From assembly GCA_914767715.1 (NCBI GenBank), contig OU612067.1, positions 11,594,001-11,658,000 on the forward strand: a stretch of 64,000 nucleotides of DNA, given 5' to 3'. This DNA comes from Membranipora membranacea (Eukaryota > Bryozoa > Gymnolaemata > Cheilostomatida > Membraniporidae). The notes beneath the pieces were generated by a model that was not told the origin of the DNA, did not search any database, and saw only the letters and a program-made list of their open reading frames with translations. Position numbers and translations under genes: made by a program. Shown here one piece after another: positions 36,068-49,100 of this stretch (its first letter is position 1; each line of letters begins with the position of its first letter).

Positions 36068-36606
36068 TTCCACATTTCCCGTAGATTGAAACAAAGGCAG
36101 ATTGACTGTATTTGTTATTGTTGGTGTTATGAGCTCTGAATTCACAAGTAACATTCTGATGAGCCGAGTAACCACATATTTGTTTCTCATTTGGTAGGGT
36201 CTGCCATTCAGTCAAAGTGGTACACTTGTACTAAAACAAAAATATTCAGTATTTGATCACAAGCAAAGTGCTGCCAGTTAAGCAACAGAACGGAGATGGT
36301 TTACATAGCTATGATTCAAGTCAAGAATGTCATTATCTTCTGCATCATGATTGCATCAATTTTGTTTCATTCATGCTGTTTGAAGGATGAGGTTAAACTA
36401 TTGCTGTTTCTCCGGAAAACCCATCTATTGCATATAGCTGAATTCTTTATGACGATATGTAAGACACCAAAGAAGAAAATATTGAGGTACCTGGTAGTTA
36501 ATTTGTGATGTCGGTGCATTTGGGTATTCAACCTCTGTGTATGACATCTGAACACAGCCGTCTCCTGGAGCTGTGAGGTTTATATTCCTCGGTCTCACTT
36601 GTGTAG
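36068..36606 (-). pseudogene. Gene 3 FN3 domain 3 (A-type pair, acceptor lost)
   Basis: Exons 36491-36606 and 36068-36230 keep the 116- and 163-nt lengths (RPRNINLTAPGDGCVQMSY; CGYSAHQNVTCEFRAHN). The acceptor dinucleotide at 36608-36607 is TG instead of AG. Confidence 0.75.
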
Positions 36607-37272
36607 CAAAAAAAATATAGATTGAGCATAGGTCACACCCAATGAGATCAACCTATTAGTACATGAAGAAAATTAATTTATCTAGGATAAAAGAATATAA
36701 AACCGACAAGCTTACCAACATGTGAAATTATTATTATTAAAAGAATTTCCTTCCTTTGGGAACAGCAATATTCCCTGTACCAATTCTAACACAATCATAA
36801 AGTTATATTGCATAAATTTAGTTAGAACAGATTTCATTTTTTTTGAAAATCCAATTATATTTCTCTGGTAAGGAATTTTTTTGCGTCTAGCAGAATACCC
36901 GATCTGATTACTAAGGATTTGTTTCGACCCATGATGTGTTGTGACCAGCCAACAACTGAAAGTAAGATGTCAATGATCTTGTAGTTTTTCTCTTTAGGCA
37001 ACCATTCTTTTTCAGGAATACTAGAAACGACACACTATTTTTAAGCCAGATCAAAACTTCTTGCACATTTCCATCAAATCAAAACATATTTGCTACATAA
37101 CAGAGCTATAAGACAATACAAACTTTTTAATGTAGCTTGTTGTACAACAAGAAACGCATGGAACCCTAAGAATGGACTAGTATCTTTGCAACACATCTGA
37201 AAATAAACCATTCCGTAGTCACAATCCTTATTTTTTCAATAAAATATTGTTACATCTCATTATGGAGCTCAC

Positions 37273-37793
37273 GTAATCCAGTTGGTGTTGTCACTGATTG
37301 AGTATCCGGTGATGAGAGATAATCATCACTGTTTTGTGACCATACTTTGATCTCTAAGTTCACATTCCCATCAGTATAAACAGTGTAACTTCTTCCTTGT
37401 TGACCTTGGGTTTGAATAGTTCCATCCACTTCAACTTTGCACCTGCTATTGTCATCTGTCAAGCAACTCAGTTTATAATCTGATGGCATCTGCGGTATGA
37501 CGAAAGTGTCACAGCAAGGTTAAATATTTAAGTCTGAATGTGCTTGTTGACATGATATTATTTCCTATGACAAAGCACCAAAAACTGGTACAATAGACTT
37601 TCAAGAGGTATTCACAAGTAAGTGGTTACAGACAGGTTGAAATTTCAAGAAGAAAAAGAAGTACTGCAACATATAAAGCAACCATGGACCCTCACATGCC
37701 ATGTGATGACATATCTCCATCTTTCTCTCCCATTGTTAGCAGCCTGAGTGGGAGTTCTGACTGATAGTGATACTGGTGTTGGGCGGACATCTC
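37273..37793 (-). CDS. Gene 3 FN3 domain 2 (B-type pair)
   Basis: Exons 37696-37793 (98 nt) and 37273-37489 (217 nt, one codon longer than its relatives) with RERWRYVITWH and YTVYTDGNVNLEIKVWSQN. Frames are open. Confidence 0.75.
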
Positions 37794-38058
37794 CTTGACA
37801 ATTTGAAAGTAAAGTAAAGTCAATGCCATATTTGATTGTAAATAATTAATGCATCTACCATATGCCGGTTTTGAAAACGGGTAAAGAAAGATGATTTACT
37901 TTTTTTGAACATGAGAGTCGATCATAATTGTCTGATTTTGGTTTGCACAAAAATTAAAGATTTTCCCATATAATAAATATACTTTTATTTTGAGAAATTG
38001 ATATGATGACTACATATTAGTGCATCCCCCTAACTTAAGACATCAAAAGTTAATGTAC

Positions 38059-38221
38059 CTGAACACCAGGTCAATCCTGCAGCTCTGTTAGGGTTCTCTG
38101 GTGACTTGTCGACTCTCACAGAAGAGTAATAGATACTACTACGGGTCAAACCAAATACTGTAGCTGATCCTAGGAAGCTTGAACTCTGCTTATAACTCCA
38201 GCTTCCATAACCACCTCGGTA
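38059..38221 (-). CDS. Gene 3 FN3 domain 1, second half
   Basis: 163 nt starting YRGGYGSWSYKQSSS. Both cysteines of the usual pair are replaced (YRCG becomes YRGG, YTCSV becomes YYSSV), unlike the copies in genes 1, 2 and the fragment. Upstream it is separated from the first half by the transposons at 38308-39885. Confidence 0.75.
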
Positions 38222-38307
38222 CTGATAAAAAGCAAGGAAAATACTTATTAATGTGTAAAACGAAATTCACTGCTTGAAGTGACAACACCGGTAATAATTT
38301 ATAGCGT

Positions 38308-39885
38308 CCATAGTGACATCCCGAGATCAGAAAACTCGAGTTGTTGGCAGCAAACTCGAGATGATAACGCTATTATCTCGAGTTGCAGTTTATAATCTCG
38401 AGTTGGTAGTAAAGGGCTGTTTACAGGATTGCACAGTACTTAGTTGTGTTCCTTAACTATGCCTTAACTATCAGGTGTAGGGGCTCCATCATAGCCTACT
38501 AATCGTACTACAAATCTACTGTATCACACTCAAACATGGCCTGTAGGTGGCAATCTTGAGATCATAAACCATTCTTGAGATTGTGTATTGCAAAGCAGAT
38601 TATCAAATTCAACTTCAACTTGATTTACTCCTTATCCAACTCGATTAACTCCTACCGTAAGGTCGCGTATTGTAACCACTCAGCTTGTTGGTGAACAGGC
38701 CTGGATTAATTTAGGAAACAAAACACAGATTTTAGCCATGTCACACCAGCAAGCCCACTGTCATTGAACCACAATATTTAGCCGCCCAGGCAATATAATG
38801 ATCAAGAAATGTGCAAACTATATGTTACATGCTAATGCCCTCCCACCATACTGCACAGACCTAACCCAAGCCCACAGCTGTCCCACTAACTTCTTCAAAA
38901 CAAAACAGTTCAATACATTTCTGACTGCCATAATAATATGAAATTGCATCGACTGATGAAGAAGAAGAATCCTGATTGGCTAATTATTAGTCAGATCATT
39001 TCTTATTTGATGATAATTTTAGATAGTTCTGTAACGAGTCAACCAACATTGACATTGACATTGTCAATACATTGAGCTCAACAATTTTATATGTCTCTTC
39101 TAAGGTTGGAGATTGCTAATAAAAATAAGAGATATTAGTCGCTGCTAGCTTGTTACAACTGAGTTAGTACGTATGTTCACTCATTAGCCACCTGCCTATA
39201 GAATTTGAAAAACAATGCCCTTATTTTAACCGCGGTATGCTTGACTAAGTTTTAACCACTCATGGACATTAACCACGCGGCTACATCACGGGACCTTACG
39301 GTAGTTCAACTTGATATCAATTAGATCTAACTCAATTTGTGACTTGTAATCTCGATATTATAAGAACAAACTCGAGATTGAGCACAAGAATTGGTTGAAA
39401 ATTCATCTCACGCTTTAGCTGAAATTTAACTATGACCCTTTGATCTTGAGCATTTTAACAGTACCAGTTTTCTAACAAGAGGTGAGTAACTCCTAAGAAG
39501 GCTTTTGCACACCCTTACTTTGAGGAATCACTACGCACACACAAATAAAGTCAATTCTCCTTCAACTCTGTCTATACTGACCTTGGTCTGTTGGTTGTTA
39601 TACTACCAACCATTAATTTGGATGAAGTTGTATAGCAAGTTAATTCATAAAGAATTATTATTATGACTGGTGCAACAAATTTGAGTTGTCTCACCATTAT
39701 TGACAACGATCAAAGACAAGACAACTCCTATAATGGAAATATTGTGAAATTGAGATAATAAACTGAAAGTCGAGATTATACTTTATACGATCTCGAGTTG
39801 ACTGACTACAAATAGAGTTGGTTGAATACAATCTCGATTTGACTTTCTGCAACTTGAGTTGTCTCATCTCGAGATGTCACTATGG
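38308..39885. mobile_element. TIR element with CCATAGTGACATC ends, interrupted
   Basis: Ends CCATAGTGACATCCCGAGAT and inverted ATCTCGAGATGTCACTATGG. The inner flanks are rich in ATCTCGAGTTG/CAACTCGAGA repeats in both orientations, which would fold back. A second element sits inside at 38652-39304. No clear target duplication was found. Confidence 0.7.
38652..39304. mobile_element. MITE with CTACCGTAAGGTC ends, nested
   Basis: Ends CTACCGTAAGGTC and GACCTTACGGTAG enclose about 650 bp with no recognised ORF. Its CCGTAA termini flanked by TA resemble the MITE at 9835-10395, so the two may be one class. Confidence 0.65.
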
Positions 39886-41195
39886 GCTAATTACCTGTCA
39901 TCAGCGTTCTGATTGAGTTGAAACTGAGTTGGAACTGAGATCCCGCAAAAAAATATAGAGGGGGAACCTTAAAAACACAGTTCCAGTGGATTCTGTTCAA
40001 AAACAGTGTCAAGTTGTGTCTTTCAAGCAGATATCAATCAAATTATTACAGATCCGTATTTTTGCAAAATTTGATCTACAAATTGCAAAAAATTCTCAAA
40101 ACGACTTTCACCCCAGGGAGTAGAGTACCCAGAGAGAAAAAATTCCACTCAGACCACTGCCTGTCATGATTAAATTATTAGGACTCAAGTTTATTTTCTT
40201 CTTGCCCTTAAACCACTGTTGACGCAGCTGGGCTTTGTCCAGCAGAGCCGTCAGTCGAAAAATTAAATAGAGAGTTGTTGCATCAAGACAACTAGCCATT
40301 AGCTTTGCATGGAGTTATATGAGCTCTCAATGTAGGGAGTATCTTCTTCCCCAGCAATTCACCATTAGGGATGACAAAAGTTGACCCTGACCAATCAGGT
40401 GTTTAAATCTACCTGAGAACCAACATTTTTATTAGCGTTGGATTATATTATGTGTATAGATTATATTATGATTATGGAATATCTTCTACTCACAAGTATG
40501 ATCCACTTGGCAATATTAACAAAATGTATTTGCTACAGAAATAATATTTTCAGCATTTTTTGCATTTTGTGAGACCATTGGGTGAGAAATTTAGCTTTCA
40601 AAATTTACTATACATATATAAATATTAAAAAAAAATGAATATCAAATCTTGCCTTAATTTGGCCGGATGCCTGACCATTGAATGTTTTATCTATGTTAGT
40701 CTACATCCCTCAAAATTTAAAAAAAACAACTCAGATAATTTAGTGCATTTATATTGCTTCAAACTTCTACATTATTCACCCAAATACCATCAATCCAAAC
40801 TCACCTGTTTACTTTATAGTATATGCTGATGCTGACGGTGGTGGTTGCCAGTTTATTCTCACTGTTTGTGCATCTTTCCCTGTTGCAGATATGTGTGTTT
40901 GGGATAAACAGTTGGGTGTCTCATACCAAAATTATGTGCACAATGCATTCGCACTGATCTGACTGATCTAAATTGGGCAGTTGATAATACTTCAACCAAA
41001 ATTTCAGGAGCCAAATTCATAACAAAACCGGATGCAAACTAGGTTATTTACAGAAACCGTAAGAAGACAACTCCCAAGTGCTTTCAACATTTATCAATCC
41101 ATTCTGACATAACTGCTATAATTGTGTGCCATTTGGTCACATCAGTTCAGGAGATATCTTTCAATGCTGCATGTTTGATATTATTGACTGACTCA

Positions 41196-41760
41196 TTTTA
41201 CAGCTCTGCTAGCGTAGAGGAACAGGATGATAGAGTACGGAAGGTGCTGAATCATCTCTAAGATGCTGGAATGACTCCAAGCCCCAAGAAGTGTCTGTTC
41301 TGTAAGAGTTCAGTTGAATTCTAAGGTCATATCAACGGCGAGCAAGACGAACATCCTGACCCTAACAATATACATGACATTTTGAAGTTACCTGCCCCTA
41401 TTTGTATCAGAGAGCCACAGTCATTTTTTGATTTTGTAAGCCATCTATGTAGACTCTCTCTTAGAATAACTGGTCTTGCTCAGCCACAAAGAGTTTTGCT
41501 CAATCATGATTGTGCATGGAACATTAGTATGACAAAAGCTATGAGCCATATAAAAGCATAACTCTCAAAAGCACCCTGTCTAGGAAAGTATGAAGTAAAA
41601 AAAACTCAAGTTGTGATGATCGATGCCTCATACAAGACTAGAAGTCTAACAGACGCTGAATCAAGATGATCAAGTAATGAGTTGGAAGTATTAGGAATAG
41701 CATAGGCGTGCTCGGAGTTTGAAATGTACGATGTACCAGTGTGACAATCCACAAACCCTT
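41196..41760 (+). pseudogene. Ty3/gypsy polymerase fragment
   Basis: Readable pieces in one frame, with stops, match the RT-to-RNase H part of Ty3/gypsy Pol: DAGMTPSPKKCLFCKSSVEF then GHI, the spacer EPQSFFDFVSHLCRLS, SKAPCLGKYEVKKTQVVMID-like sequence, and ELEVLGIA-ACSEFEMY. At least three stop codons are present. It sits where the 5' exons of gene 3 would be expected. Confidence 0.65.
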
Positions 41761-41903
41761 CTTACCGATCATTTAGTCAAAAGTTGGCAACGACCGCGCA
41801 ACCAGAATCAAGAGACAACCAGAACGACTCCGAACACTGAACTACTTGTTCACATTAGAACATATTATTATACCCGGTTAACGCAACGCCATAGCCCAAC
41901 ACA

Positions 41904-41980
41904 AGCTCTCCACACAGGCTCTCAACTCAGGCTCTCAACTCAGGCTCTCAACTCAGACTCTCAACTCAGGCTCTCAACTA
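41904..41980. repeat. 15-bp tandem repeat, about 5 copies
   Basis: Unit CAGGCTCTCAACTCA with one G-to-A variant. Confidence 0.85.
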
Positions 41981-42578
41981 CGGAATCACTTACTACCAAC
42001 TACAGAGACCATCAACCAGCTGGTAAAGAAGACAAATCACTTTTTTGAATACAAACTGATCCATATCTAAAAGTTGCTATCTATCTCAAAGTTCACTGTA
42101 TTTGAAGCACCCTACTGAAGCAGTACTCAGATTTTTGTATGCTGATTGGTAACTTGAATTCACGTGGGACGCAGGCTTTAGTTTAAGTTTGACACAGAGA
42201 GTACGTGTTAATTTATGTATGTTGACAATGTGCAACGGTTGATTGCAACAAACGGTATACTTTAGGAGACAGCCGCTCATAGAACATATTATTAATTCTG
42301 TTGATGATGAAACATTTAAATAATCAGCATTACTTATTATAGGAACAAAAATAGGGTTAGTATAGGTTGAAAAATATTTGGGGTCTAACATCGATTGGAA
42401 GGCTGCATAAAAATCAGAAGTGCTTTTAGTCCAAGTAAAGTACAAATATATAATATGAAAACAACAATTCCAGTCTACAATATTGATCATATTATTTTAC
42501 CATCAAAATCTGTTTTTTTGTGTGAGTTTTTACAGTCATATTATGATGTCATACCATACCCATCTAAAATAATAAAGC

Positions 42579-42617
42579 TTTATTGATGAAAGAAAACCTT
42601 TACTGAAGATATTTATT
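42579..42617 (-). promoter_or_regulatory. Candidate poly(A) signals of gene 2
   Basis: AATAAA on the minus strand at 42612-42617 and 42579-42584, about 160-195 nt after the gene 2 stop codon. Position is plausible; not proof of use. Confidence 0.4.
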
Positions 42618-42773
42618 AATAAATTTGTCAGTGCATCTGAAATTGTGTATGAGTATGAGAAGAGAGGAATTAGGCGCAAAGTATCAAACTATCAAAGCTT
42701 TTCAGACAAATCGCACAGATCCCAGACATCAGTGGACCTGCTTTAAACAAAAATCTAAATTTACGAGTCATGA

Positions 42774-43165
42774 TTAGTTTCGAGGTTGCGCCTCTGCATA
42801 AACATGGCCTTCATCAGTTGAATCTGGACCAGCTGGGAGTTGGAGCGCTTCATACTGATTCTGTTTGTCTTGGCCGATCGGTTCAAAGTTTTCATACATG
42901 TTTTCTTTCTTTTGTTCCCCTTTGAAATCTGCTACCTCAGCATACTCTGAATTTGAGACAATGCTGAATCTTAGTTCAATATCCTCATAAGCTGGCGGAT
43001 AGGATCCATCATCCTGACCCCTCTCGGCCGTCACGTTGGACGCGTTTTCATTTGTGGTCTCAGAGATGGACTGCGAAGGTATTGATCTTTTCCTCAGATA
43101 TATCACGGTTGCTAGTATCCCAACAATCACCAATACTGGGACAAACACTCCAACTAGGATTGGAA
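42774..43165 (-). CDS. Gene 2 last exon: transmembrane span and tyrosine-rich tail
   Basis: 392 nt to TAA at 42776-42774. A ~21-residue hydrophobic span (VPILVGVFVPVLVIVGILAT) is followed by YLRKRS. The ~105-residue tail has PPAYEDIEL (PPxY, WW-domain type), NSEYAEV (ITIM-like), NMYENF (Y-x-N, Grb2 SH2 type), NQYEAL and HVYAEAQ. All five tyrosines are kept in gene 3, which supports selection on the tail. Confidence 0.85.
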
Positions 43166-46100
43166 CTGTCAAATAAATAAACAACCAATCAAATGTACAA
43201 AAAATATAAAAAGTTTCCCTGAAATATGAGTAAGCATAGAAAAACTAAGAAACCTATTTCATAGTCTTTCATGAATTACTTTTAATAAAGGCTCAATGTT
43301 TTTGATGCAGAACCTGAATTATTTCCACTTCATGTTAGGTAGGTGAGATATAACAAGACTTTCCAACCCAACAACTGGTAATATTAGCTCACAAAATATA
43401 TGTCACCCAATTTATTGTGAAAAGGTTAAAGTCATGATATACTGCTTTGTTAAGACTAACCTAGATTTCGCTCTTTGCAAACAAGAGTATTTTCTGACCA
43501 GTCCAGTCCTGAGGGTGTTTCACTACAGGTAGATACCCCATTTCCAGAGACATTATTATCAGTATCACATTGGTATAATGCCTGAGCACCAAGTTTATAG
43601 TCCTCTGATGAGCCAAGAAGGTGAGCATTTTTAATTTCTGGTGGCGGTTCACACACTGCAAAAAAGAGGAAGTTTCCCACAGTAAATGGAAAGTATTTCT
43701 AACGATGAATAAAATGATAAGTCAAAATATTAAATGATACAATATAATTTGATGAGATAATAATTGAACTTCAATTTAATAATTATTATGTCAAGAAAAA
43801 AAAACAATACGTTGCCACATCTTTTATCAGAATCGAGAATAGTATATAGGTTTGTCCTGGTCCTGGTATGCCCGATCACAACAAAATAAACAGATTGAAG
43901 CAGAAGAGCATGATGCTGGTGATCTGCAAGGGTGATTTGCCCATATCAAGACAGATTAAAATTGTTTATGCTGCCTTATGATTGATTAGATTAATACTGG
44001 GAACCAGGTTTGATGTGGCAAACATCTGCCTCTAATAACCAGACCATCAATGAAACTTTTTAATGCTGACCTGTGTTCCAAGGTGCAAAATATAAATTGG
44101 GGCTTTTCGTGCTGAAAATTTGACTGATTCCATTCAACATTACCTTCAACAACTGTATATCCTTCCCCTGTAGCTGTTGGGCTTGATCCGATGCTATTGA
44201 TGGCTTCCGCCATACATTTAATGTGGGACTCTGAATGAAAACCACAGACTTCTATCTTGTTTCTGAGATCATGGAGAACTGAAGCATTCACAGTACGATT
44301 CAAGTTCAACTCTTCATCAAAGTATCCGCAGGCATACTGAAAAATAACAATTTTATTGCATTGATTTTTTGAATTGATGATCGTTTTGTTGCACCACTTA
44401 TTTGATCTACATGTGAAGGATTATCTATGAATTATTTCAATGATTCATTTTCATATGGTCTTCTAGTCACTGAAATAAGAACAAACCAAAATGGTGTTCT
44501 GAAGCTAAAGTTATCCATTGCTATAATTTCCTCTGCACCTAAAATATATACATACTTCATAGTGGGTGATGTAGCCGTTCTGATCGATTGGTGGCTCCAA
44601 ATTCAAAATAACGCAGAACCTGTTAAACTGAAGCTGCATTCGTGGCTCCGAGTAAGGTGCTTTGAAGAAGATAAGTAAAAGTAACATTTTGTGGTTTAAG
44701 ACGAAATATGCAAATTGAGGTATTCTTTCTTGTTGGCAACTGACTATTAGCTTAAAAACATCAGAACAATTTCTTTAGCTCATCGTATTGTAAAAAAGTG
44801 AATCATTTACTAAAATTTGGACCGTAATGCAGAAAGTTTCATGAAATTGATGAAGTATCACTAAATCATTTTATCACAGCTGCAAAAACACAATTTTTCC
44901 AATAAAATGCCTAAATATGAAAATATGTAGCTTACCTAACTCTCCGGTCTCATACTCAACAGTTGTATTTGTCTGCCAGCCTTGATCATTTCTCACCCTG
45001 ATGAGTACTGAATATGTTGCCACTGCGTCCAGGTCAGATATAGCATATGTATTTTGTGCCTTTTACCCTGTCTCCACGACAAGGAATGATATTCCATTGT
45101 TTTTAACCTCCTCACATTTTGGGTTTATATCCTGCTATTTGAGAAAAGTAGGCACATTCTCTGTTGAGATATGTACAGACAATAATTATTAGGGCCCGCT
45201 TTATAATTGAATGCTATTAATTACTTGAAAGATGGAAGCTATGTGGCTCTTATAGCAGCCCTGAAAAAAAATTAAAAACTACCCTTCTGACCTTAATAAT
45301 TCGCAGGCTCCTAATTCGTGGAGGGCACAACTCCAACCTTTTTCAAGGATTTCAGGCCCGTGGAATTGAGAGGATAACTCCTCAATAAAATTTTGAATTT
45401 TGCTAGTTTTAAGTATTTGGTTTCTGTCATTGCTAACAGCGATTTATATTGATAACAAACTAATATGTGTTTTATTCACCTGAATTGGCAGGTCCAACTG
45501 AATCCTTCGCCTCTGTGTACCTGACGAGTTATCAACGTCCTGAGTTATATAGCCTACAAGATCTTCAGGTAAAGCCGGGTCTGGAACAAAGATAATAAAT
45601 CATATCCTCGTAGGTCTTCACTATAAAGAAGATACATCTGAGGATGCTAGACAAGAACTGATGACTTCTGCAGTACCAATTACCTGGCAGTGATTAGCTA
45701 ATGAGCTAACCGAGGAAATAATGCCTCCATTCTCATAGAGAGATGAGTTGATAGCACTACTCAAGCATTCGAGCAGGCGGCCTAGAATATATGGAGAACA
45801 TTTCTGAGTAGGCTGATCATTTTGTAAAATCCAAGATTGTAATATTTGAAGCAATTGTTGTGCTAAAGCTTGATACATGCTTAAATGTGTTCTTTGGACA
45901 TGGAATGATAACCAAATATGACATAGAGATCTGACTACATAGGGCAAGGTGTACTTTTCCAACTACCTTCAGTTAAGTTTGCCCCCGAAAAAACTACTGG
46001 AACAATCCTGATGTATACCTATAATGTAACTCACATGTGCAGAGGGTATTAGTGTTTTGGCTAGCAACATCGCTGTCTCCCACTTGGTTTGTGGCCTTGA

Positions 46101-49100
46101 GATGACAGACTACTTCTATGTTTGCATCATAAACACAGTGATCTACAGTGAAGCTTGATCTACTGATAGTAGTCCAAGTCTCATTTCCTGTACACTTGAA
46201 CTAAATTAAAAGTAAAGAAAAGAAAAGATTCTTCGTAGTACCTGCCTCTCAATGATTGGAGATGTGCTACACAATTTTACTTGCCGTAAAACGGTTCGAT
46301 AAACCTAACAATTCTCTCGGTGGCTATGGAATTAATACATAAGGTGAGGGTTTAAAATTATGAATGAGTATTACAGTTCAATATACAATCAATCAGTATT
46401 GCATAATTATTAAAGTAGCACAGTAAAGGGAATCATGTGAGTCTTCATCAACAAACCTGGTAATGTGATATGTATCCATTCGGGTATTGCGGGTCTCCCC
46501 ATGTCAATGTAACGCATTCATATGTTTTTGAAACAACATCAAATGCTGTGGGAATAGTTTGAGGCCCTGTAAAACAAGTTAATTGTATATGTCAGGAGCT
46601 TTGCAGTTTCACAGTGTTAGGAAAGAAGATATGTCAACATTGGGGTTCCTACATGGAGACTAACCGTCAGATGACAAATCACAATCATATTCACTGTTCT
46701 GGTCGAAAGTGAGCAGAATGAATTCAGAAGATTGATGCAACTGCAGCATAAAAATAATCCTTGAATGACAGCCTATGTTCTACTACTGACTTCCTCCCAA
46801 GACCTCTATAATTTTCAGTCAGAAACAGATTATATGACTTACGGAGTGAGTGAGTGGTATATGTTGCGGCTGCCACAGTGGATACAAAGTTTTGGTTATT
46901 AGTAGCTATTACTCCTACAGTAACCTGGACATTTCCATCTGTGAAGATGATGTAATTGCTGTCATTAGTGGTATGCCAGATATCACTGGGATCTTTGAAG
47001 GCGTACTTGTTGTTTGGTCTCAGAGAAAGACAATTGATCACATCTGGCTCCTTCGACAAAGACAATAACAATTAGAAGCTTTGATCATCATAATGACTTT
47101 GGGACTGATAATCTATGCTATTATCTAACTCTTTAGTCTAACCTGATTTGGTCTCCATTTCATACTTGATTTTCAGACAATCTCACACCCATTTATGATA
47201 TTGTTCAGAGAACCATAGCTCCAGAGGACAAAACATTGCTTTCCAGTGATAGGTCAAAACGGTGATCATGTGTTGAATGTGTTCGGGAGTCAAATCTTTG
47301 CGATGTTTGTAGAAACTTCTGGACTTACCATCCAGCTCACAAGATATTTGCGTCTTACACGCCCAGCGTTGTAAGCAGTGCCCTGATCTGCGAACATGAT
47401 ATTTCTCGGAGAGGAGGGATCTTATAAATAAAATATGTAAATAATTGACAGTAGCAACAATAAAATACAAATGATGCTATCGAACATGTAAGGTAATTGA
47501 GATTTCATGCTAACAGCATCCCTGATTTTTTTCATTTCTATGGAAACATTTATTATTTTATTCTCATCAATATGTGTGACTGCGTTGTACAGGACTTTGA
47601 CAACATTATAATGTTATTATCATAATAATAGTACTGCGGCAGTTGTGCAACAATTTGAACATTGAAAATAAGAGCAGACAATCCCCTGGCAAGCCCAAAA
47701 TAGAATGGGTTGATTGCGCTGATTACCCACCCTGCAATTCAATACTCGGAGTTATGGTCTCTCATCCCTCAGCAAAGTTAATTTCACTATCGCATCCCTG
47801 ATGAAACACAGCATACGTGTTACGGTTGTTTGTCTTCCATGTGCAATTGCTGAGTCTCCTCACAATTTTATTATTGAGAACTTTCCTTGGTAAATTGTAT
47901 GATTTAAAAGTATCCCAACCACCTATTTTCCAGAATACGTGAACATTGGCGAATGTGGCATTGGATGTTTCACCAGGGAAAATACTTATGACTATGTATA
48001 GACTTGAAATTTTACGCATCATTTAAGCTCTTACCTCCACATCTCCTGTAGATTGAAGCAGAGGAAGTTTGACTGTGTTTATCATTGTTGGCGTTATAAG
48101 CCCTGATCTCACATGTAACATTCTGATATGCTGAGTAACCACATCTTCTTTTGACATTGGGTACGGTCTGCCAACTGGTCATAGCTGTACACTTGTACTA
48201 AAACAAAAAGTCCAGTACTTGATCGCTAGACAGCAACCAGTGGACTGTCAGTTATGCGATCAAACAGAGTTGGTTAGCGTCCTTATGATTCATTTATCAA
48301 CCTTTGTCTGGCCAAGGTCAACAATGCCTTTATTGGATATAGCATAATGGCATTGATGTTGTTTCACTCATGCTGTTTGAGGGCTGCCACACGTATACAG
48401 GAATGGATAAAACTAATGCTTCTTACTCCTAAAAGCCTGTATTTTTCTCAACGTAGAATTCTTCATTCCGATAGCTAAGTTGCTTAACAGGAAAATGATG
48501 CGGTACCTGGTAGATAATCTGTGAAGTCGGTGCATTTGGGTACTCAACCTCTGTATATGATATTTGGACGCAGTTGTCTACTGGGGCTGTAAGGCTCACA
48601 TTCTTTGGTCTTAATTGTGGAGCTGAAAATAATTAGATTGAGTTTAGGCCACACTCATCGAGATCAAGCTATCAGTGAATGGAGAAAAAACAAATGTTCC
48701 AATTATAAGATAAAATAGTGTGATATAATACTGACAAGCTTGTCATGATGTGAAATTATGAACACTTAGAATTCAAAGGATTGTGGAGATCGTATAACCA
48801 TGCCCACTTTGATTATTCAGTAAACTTAAAAAGTCAACTGTCATTCAGGCTTGAATTTTAATTTAATTCAAGATAAATAGTTGTGTTGACACTGATCTGC
48901 AATTATGTTTTAGCTCACAGCAGAACAGCCGTTAACCTTTCTGGACAGCATTAGCGGATGAGTGACTGCATCCAAAGAAAATAATCAAACAAGGGAAGCA
49001 CTGTAAAGCGCAAAACGTCATATTGGTGAACAAAGAGACGGTAATTTTTTAGTGCAAACGGTATGAAGAGCGAGAATAGGATTCCAGTCAGGCAACAGCA

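Larger units (their letters stand above)
32622..40919 (-). pseudogene. Receptor gene 3: FN3 domains, sushi, membrane span and tail; 5' end lost
   Basis: Exons homologous to gene 2 in the same order: 40805-40919, 38059-38221, 37696-37793, 37273-37489, 36491-36606, 36068-36230, 35428-35524, 35010-35223, 34530-34645, 33952-34114, 33308-33502 and 32622-33013. They encode five FN3 domains (A-B-A-B-A), one sushi domain and the anchor/tail. No signal peptide or FTP exons were found up to the end of gene 2. Lesions: the first exon is 115 nt instead of 113 and ends with TAA before the donor; the acceptor before 36606 reads TG where AG is expected; 35428-35524 is 97 nt instead of 98; a TGA lies at 35146-35148. 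The last four exons keep exact paralogue lengths and open frames. Full-length function is unlikely; a short product from an internal promoter cannot be excluded. Confidence 0.8.
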
